Source: CAIKKV01 sp044346855 (GTDB lineage Bacteria; Verrucomicrobiota; Kiritimatiellia; CAIKKV01). Taken from it: a stretch of DNA of 14,064 bases. Below the pieces are notes generated by a model, which made no database searches, was not told the origin of the DNA, and was given only the letters and a program-made list of their open reading frames with translations. Positions 11,553 through 14,064 of the stretch are shown here, piece after piece; positions within the stretch are counted from its first letter, which is position 1, and every line of letters begins with the position of its first letter. Both the position numbers and the translations under genes were made by a program. The DNA lies in the NCBI GenBank assembly GCA_044346855.1, contig JBIIYJ010000129.1:1-14064 (forward strand). The letters are read 5' to 3'.

Positions 11553-12836
11553 ATGAAATCCAAGGTTGCCATCGTCAAGACCAGCCCGGCCACGGTGTTG
11601 GAGGATTATCATCGCGTCATGAACCTGGCGGGTTACCAGGAGACGCTGCCGAAGAACAAGGATACGGCCCTCAAGGTCAATATCAGCTGGCACTTCTTCT
11701 ACCCCGGCAGTTCCACGACCCCCTGGCAGCTCGAAGGCGTCATCCGCGCCATGAAGCGCGACGGCTACGATCCCTCCCTCATCCACGCCTGCCACAACCG
11801 CACCGTGGTCATCGACGCCCACCTGGGCGAGCGGGAGAACAAGCAGCTCAACGTCGTGCAGGCGCACGGGCTGCGCAACGTGCACCTTTACGAGGGCGAG
11901 GAGTGGATCCACGTCCGCGAGGCCGTGGGCGACCTGGCCGACAAGTTCCTCTGCCTGAACGAGGTCTATCCCGACGGCTTCATGATCCCGAAGCGCTTCA
12001 TCGGCGAGAACATCATCCACCTGCCCACCATCAAGACCCACATCTTCACCACCACCACCGGGGCCATGAAGAACGCCTTCGGCGGCCTGCTCAACGAGCA
12101 CCGCCACTGGACCCACCCCGTGATCCACGAGACCCTCGTCGACCTGCTCATGATCCAGAAGAAGATCCACTCGGGCGTCTTCGCGGTCATGGACGGCACC
12201 TTCGCGGGCGACGGGCCCGGCCCGCGCTGCATGATGCCGATGGTGAAGAACGTCCTGCTGGCCTCCTCCGACCAGGTCGCCATCGACGCCGTGGCCGCCA
12301 AGCTGATGGGCTTCGACCCGCTGCGCGACATCAAGTTCGTCCGCCTGGCCCACGAGCGCGGGCTCGGCTGCGGCGACCCCCGCGAGATCGAGATGGTCGG
12401 CGACCTCGAGGCCGCCAAGGAGAACTGGAACTTCGTGGGGCCATTCCAGAAGATGACCTTCGCCAGCCGCATGCAGCACAAGATCTACTGGGGCCCGCTC
12501 AAGAAGCCGATCGAGTGGTCGCTCAAGACCGTCCTCGCCCCCTGGTCCTACATCGCCAGCGTGCTCTACCACGACCTGTTCTGGTACCCCACCCACCAGA
12601 AGCGCATCCATGACATCCTGAAAAGCGACTGGGGCCGCCTCTTCAACAACTGGGAGAAGGTGCAGTTGCCCCCCGGCGATCTTTCCATCCCGGGTTGGGC
12701 GGACGTGGGCGCGGAACCGGCCAAGCTCGACCGCCAGACTGCCCGCCTCATGGGCAAGGCCCTGCGCGTTCTCGGCACCTGCGTCAAGGAAGCCCCTGAG
12801 TTCGACGCCAAGCGCCGCCGCAAAATGGCGCGCTGA
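11553..12836 (+). CDS. DUF362 domain-containing protein
   Basis: A 427-aa protein of the DUF362 family. Signature segments are NIIHLPTIKTH (153-163), TTTTGAMKNAFGG (166-178), VMDGTFAGDGPGP (212-224) and LLASSDQVAIDAVAAKLMG (235-253). Many DUF362 proteins carry a ferredoxin domain with two [4Fe-4S] motifs; here no such Cys clusters are seen. Instead residues from about 300 form a long tail with Trp- and Tyr-rich stretches (WSLKTVLAPWSYIASVLYHD), possibly membrane-associated. The biochemical function of the family is not established to my knowledge. The ATG at 11553 fits both the family start (MKSKVAIVK) and the promoter spacing; 31 extra codons upstream cover the promoter. Codon use is strongly GC-biased like the core operon, which suggests a resident gene. 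Confidence 0.88.
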   Translation: MKSKVAIVKTSPATVLEDYHRVMNLAGYQETLPKNKDTALKVNISWHFFYPGSSTTPWQLEGVIRAMKRDGYDPSLIHACHNRTVVIDAHLGERENKQLNVVQAHGLRNVHLYEGEEWIHVREAVGDLADKFLCLNEVYPDGFMIPKRFIGENIIHLPTIKTHIFTTTTGAMKNAFGGLLNEHRHWTHPVIHETLVDLLMIQKKIHSGVFAVMDGTFAGDGPGPRCMMPMVKNVLLASSDQVAIDAVAAKLMGFDPLRDIKFVRLAHERGLGCGDPREIEMVGDLEAAKENWNFVGPFQKMTFASRMQHKIYWGPLKKPIEWSLKTVLAPWSYIASVLYHDLFWYPTHQKRIHDILKSDWGRLFNNWEKVQLPPGDLSIPGWADVGAEPAKLDRQTARLMGKALRVLGTCVKEAPEFDAKRRRKMAR

Positions 12837-12868
12837 AAGAGGGAGCAGCGGATCCTGGTTCTGTCCGA

Positions 12869-12897
12869 TTGACATAGCCATCTTTAAGTGAGAAAAT
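12869..12897 (+). promoter_or_regulatory. Putative leaderless promoter of the Phd-PIN module
   Basis: TTGACA (12869-12874, perfect), exactly 17 nt, GAAAAT (12892-12897, 4 of 6), then 6 nt to the ATG at 12904. No ribosome binding site precedes the ATG. Confidence 0.58.
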
Positions 12898-12903
12898 GGC
12901 TAT
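12874..12903. promoter_or_regulatory. Palindromic operator of the Phd-PIN module
   Basis: ATAGCCAT (12874-12881) and ATGGCTAT (12896-12903) are perfect 8-bp inverted repeats, 14 nt apart. They run from the last base of the -35 to the base before the start codon and cover the -10. Phd/YefM antitoxins are known to bind such palindromes and repress their own operon, so this is a likely autoregulatory site. Confidence 0.6.
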
Positions 12904-13224
12904 ATGAAGGTGAAGACGGCCAATCTGAAAAACAATCTCAGCCGCTATCTGGCGACGATTCAAAAAACCGGTGAAACGATCATTGTCTGTGACCGGGACA
13001 AACCCGTTGCCACGCTTTCGCCCATTATTGTGAAAAACGATGAGGGGTGGGCCGCGGAGCGGAAGGCGTTCATGGAAAAAGCCCGGAAAGCGGGATTGAT
13101 GATTGAAGTGCCCGTGCATCGCCCAGACCGCTCCCAGCACGTTCACCCCGTGCCCACCGTGGCGCCTGACAGGCGAACGGATGTTTCAACCATCGACTGG
13201 GTCCGGAAAGGGCGGGAGTATTGA
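12904..13224 (+). CDS. Phd/YefM-family antitoxin
   Basis: A 106-aa protein. The N-terminal half (KTANLKNNLSRYL, then GETIIVCDRDKPVATLSPI, to residue 41) is the Phd/YefM DNA-binding fold: the first helix after strand one and the recurrent P-V-A-x-L end. The C-terminal half is polar with prolines and should be the flexible toxin-binding tail. It would neutralise the downstream PIN RNase and repress the operon at the palindrome. The ATG at 12904 directly abuts that palindrome. The stop TGA overlaps the TTG start of the toxin gene (TTGA, 13221-13224). Base composition is lower in GC than the flanking DUF362 and ygiQ genes, consistent with a mobile module. Confidence 0.87.
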   Translation: MKVKTANLKNNLSRYLATIQKTGETIIVCDRDKPVATLSPIIVKNDEGWAAERKAFMEKARKAGLMIEVPVHRPDRSQHVHPVPTVAPDRRTDVSTIDWVRKGREY

Positions 13225-13715
13225 AGACGCTTTTCTGGGACACCAGCGCGCTGCTGGGGTTGATATTCCAGGAACCCTTTTCCCCGTCTGCGCTGAAAGC
13301 CTGGGACCAGGCCGATGCCAATTATGGCTGGCGCTGGTTGGCTGTCGAAGCCTTTGCCGCCCTGAGTCGGCGACGAGCCGACGCGGGGCAATGGCGGACG
13401 CTGGACAAACTTTTGTCAGCGCTTCATTTTGCCGATCTGGAGCCGTCCGAAATGGCGGCTCTTTGCCGGACCAACCGCGAGTGGAGGCTGCGCGCGGCGG
13501 ATGCCGGCCACCTTTACGTTTTTTCTCGGTTGGCCGAGGTGTTCCCCGGCATCGAACTGGTTTGTTGCGATGAAGAAATGATCGCGTCGGGCTGTCACAT
13601 GGGATACTCTTTGTGGTCGGAAGCCGGCGAAAAAAACGCCTTGAAAGAGCCGTCTGCCACGTATGTCGGGCGTCGCCGGGTACAGAAACGGAAGACCCCC
13701 CGGCGAAACCCTTGA
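13221..13715 (+). CDS. PIN-domain toxin ribonuclease (VapC-like)
   Basis: A 164-aa protein with the full PIN catalytic set: Asp7 (FWDTSALL), Glu43 (AVEAFAAL), Asp94 (RAADAGHLYVF) and Asp117 (VCCDEEMI). These acids bind Mg2+/Mn2+ for RNA cleavage; targets in the family are often tRNA or rRNA. It starts with TTG, preceded by GGGAG and overlapping the antitoxin stop, which ties toxin output to antitoxin translation. Residues after about 130 form a basic tail (VGRRRVQKRKTPRRNP) that is longer than usual for PIN toxins and may be a read-through extension or an RNA-contacting tail. The pairing of a Phd-type antitoxin with a PIN toxin is common. Confidence 0.88.
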   Translation: MKTLFWDTSALLGLIFQEPFSPSALKAWDQADANYGWRWLAVEAFAALSRRRADAGQWRTLDKLLSALHFADLEPSEMAALCRTNREWRLRAADAGHLYVFSRLAEVFPGIELVCCDEEMIASGCHMGYSLWSEAGEKNALKEPSATYVGRRRVQKRKTPRRNP

Positions 13716-13775
13716 CGGCCAGCGCAGGACTTGCGTTGCGGCAGTCAACCCGGGCGTCTGTTTAACAGGAGTCAC

Positions 13776-14064
13776 ATGGATAACGGAACCATCCGCTGGA
13801 AGCCGTTCGCTTCGGTGGCCCAGGCCGGCCGCCCCCTGCCCATGAGCCGCGAGGAGATGAAGGCGCGGGGCTGGGACCAGTGCGACGTGATCCTGGTGAC
13901 GGGCGATGCCTATGTGGACCATCCCTCGTTCGGCGCAGGCATCGTGGGCCGCTTCCTCGAGTGGCTGGGCTGCCGCGTGGGCGTCATCGCCCAGCCCCGG
14001 CCGGACGCGGGGGAGGATTTCCAGAAGCTCGGTCCGCCGAAGCTGTTCTGGGGCGTGACGGCGG
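13776..14064 (+). CDS. ygiQ: YgiQ-family radical SAM protein, N-terminal part (runs off the window)
   Basis: The visible 96 residues start MDNGTIRWKPF and contain PMSREEMKARGW and CDVILVTGDAYVDHPSFG, then RVGVIAQP, the typical N-terminus of the UPF0313/YgiQ family. The radical SAM Cx3Cx2C motif lies further on and is outside the window. Full-length members are about 600-700 aa; their substrate is not settled. The ATG at 13776 has AGGAG (13767-13771) as a good ribosome binding site. It follows the PIN toxin by 60 nt on the same strand. The gene is cut by the window end, so integrity cannot be judged. Confidence 0.88.
   Translation, partial: MDNGTIRWKPFASVAQAGRPLPMSREEMKARGWDQCDVILVTGDAYVDHPSFGAGIVGRFLEWLGCRVGVIAQPRPDAGEDFQKLGPPKLFWGVTA

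Noticed and set aside
1..14064. tRNA, rRNA, riboswitch or replication origin
   Set aside because: No cloverleaf, conserved rRNA segment, known riboswitch core or DnaA-box cluster was noticed on reading both strands; a covariance-model search would be needed to exclude small RNAs.

Overview
The window looks like a GC-rich chromosomal segment from an anaerobic bacterium. Gene content (indolepyruvate:ferredoxin oxidoreductase, an Nfn-type transhydrogenase, an Fe-S flavoprotein, DUF362 and many toxin-antitoxin genes) together with repeat-rich intergenic DNA recalls the PVC group (Kiritimatiellota/Verrucomicrobiota-like) or a similar environmental lineage. That placement is inference; no rRNA or other taxonomic marker is present.

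Left part, 1-1372: a flavodoxin-fold Fe-S flavoprotein gene (+), then an AT-richer mntA-hepT toxin-antitoxin cassette (-). The cassette separates a 60-bp fossil copy of the 3' end of the HAD phosphatase gene (599-658) from the intact gene (1373-1960). Centre, 1373-7304: one tightly packed minus-strand operon read iorA-iorB-amidohydrolase-nfnA-nfnB-HAD, with 4-nt overlaps or gaps of 2-14 nt. IorAB should oxidatively decarboxylate aryl/indole pyruvates with ferredoxin as acceptor. NfnAB can reoxidise ferredoxin while making NADPH, so the operon reads as a ferredoxin-centred module with an amidohydrolase of unknown substrate.

7305-8066: a putative iorA promoter, a tiny lipoprotein gene, and a 493-nt gap. 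The gap holds a 246-bp MITE-like element with terminal inverted repeats and a perfect 9-bp target duplication, then a GATC-rich hairpin lying at the predicted transcription start of a creatininase-family gene (+).

Right part, 8067-14064: the creatininase-family gene. Next comes a minus-strand operon of a small unknown gene, a DUF6036 nucleotidyltransferase-like gene and a secreted protein. Then a DUF362 gene (+), a Phd/YefM-PIN toxin-antitoxin pair (+), and the 5' end of a ygiQ-like radical SAM gene (+) that runs off the window.

A recurrent regulatory pattern was found by reading upstream of each first gene. Five genes show a -35-like TTGA box, exactly 17 nt, a -10-like box, then only 6-8 nt before the ATG; a sixth shows the -10 part at the window edge. 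This predicts leaderless mRNAs and helps fix the start codons.
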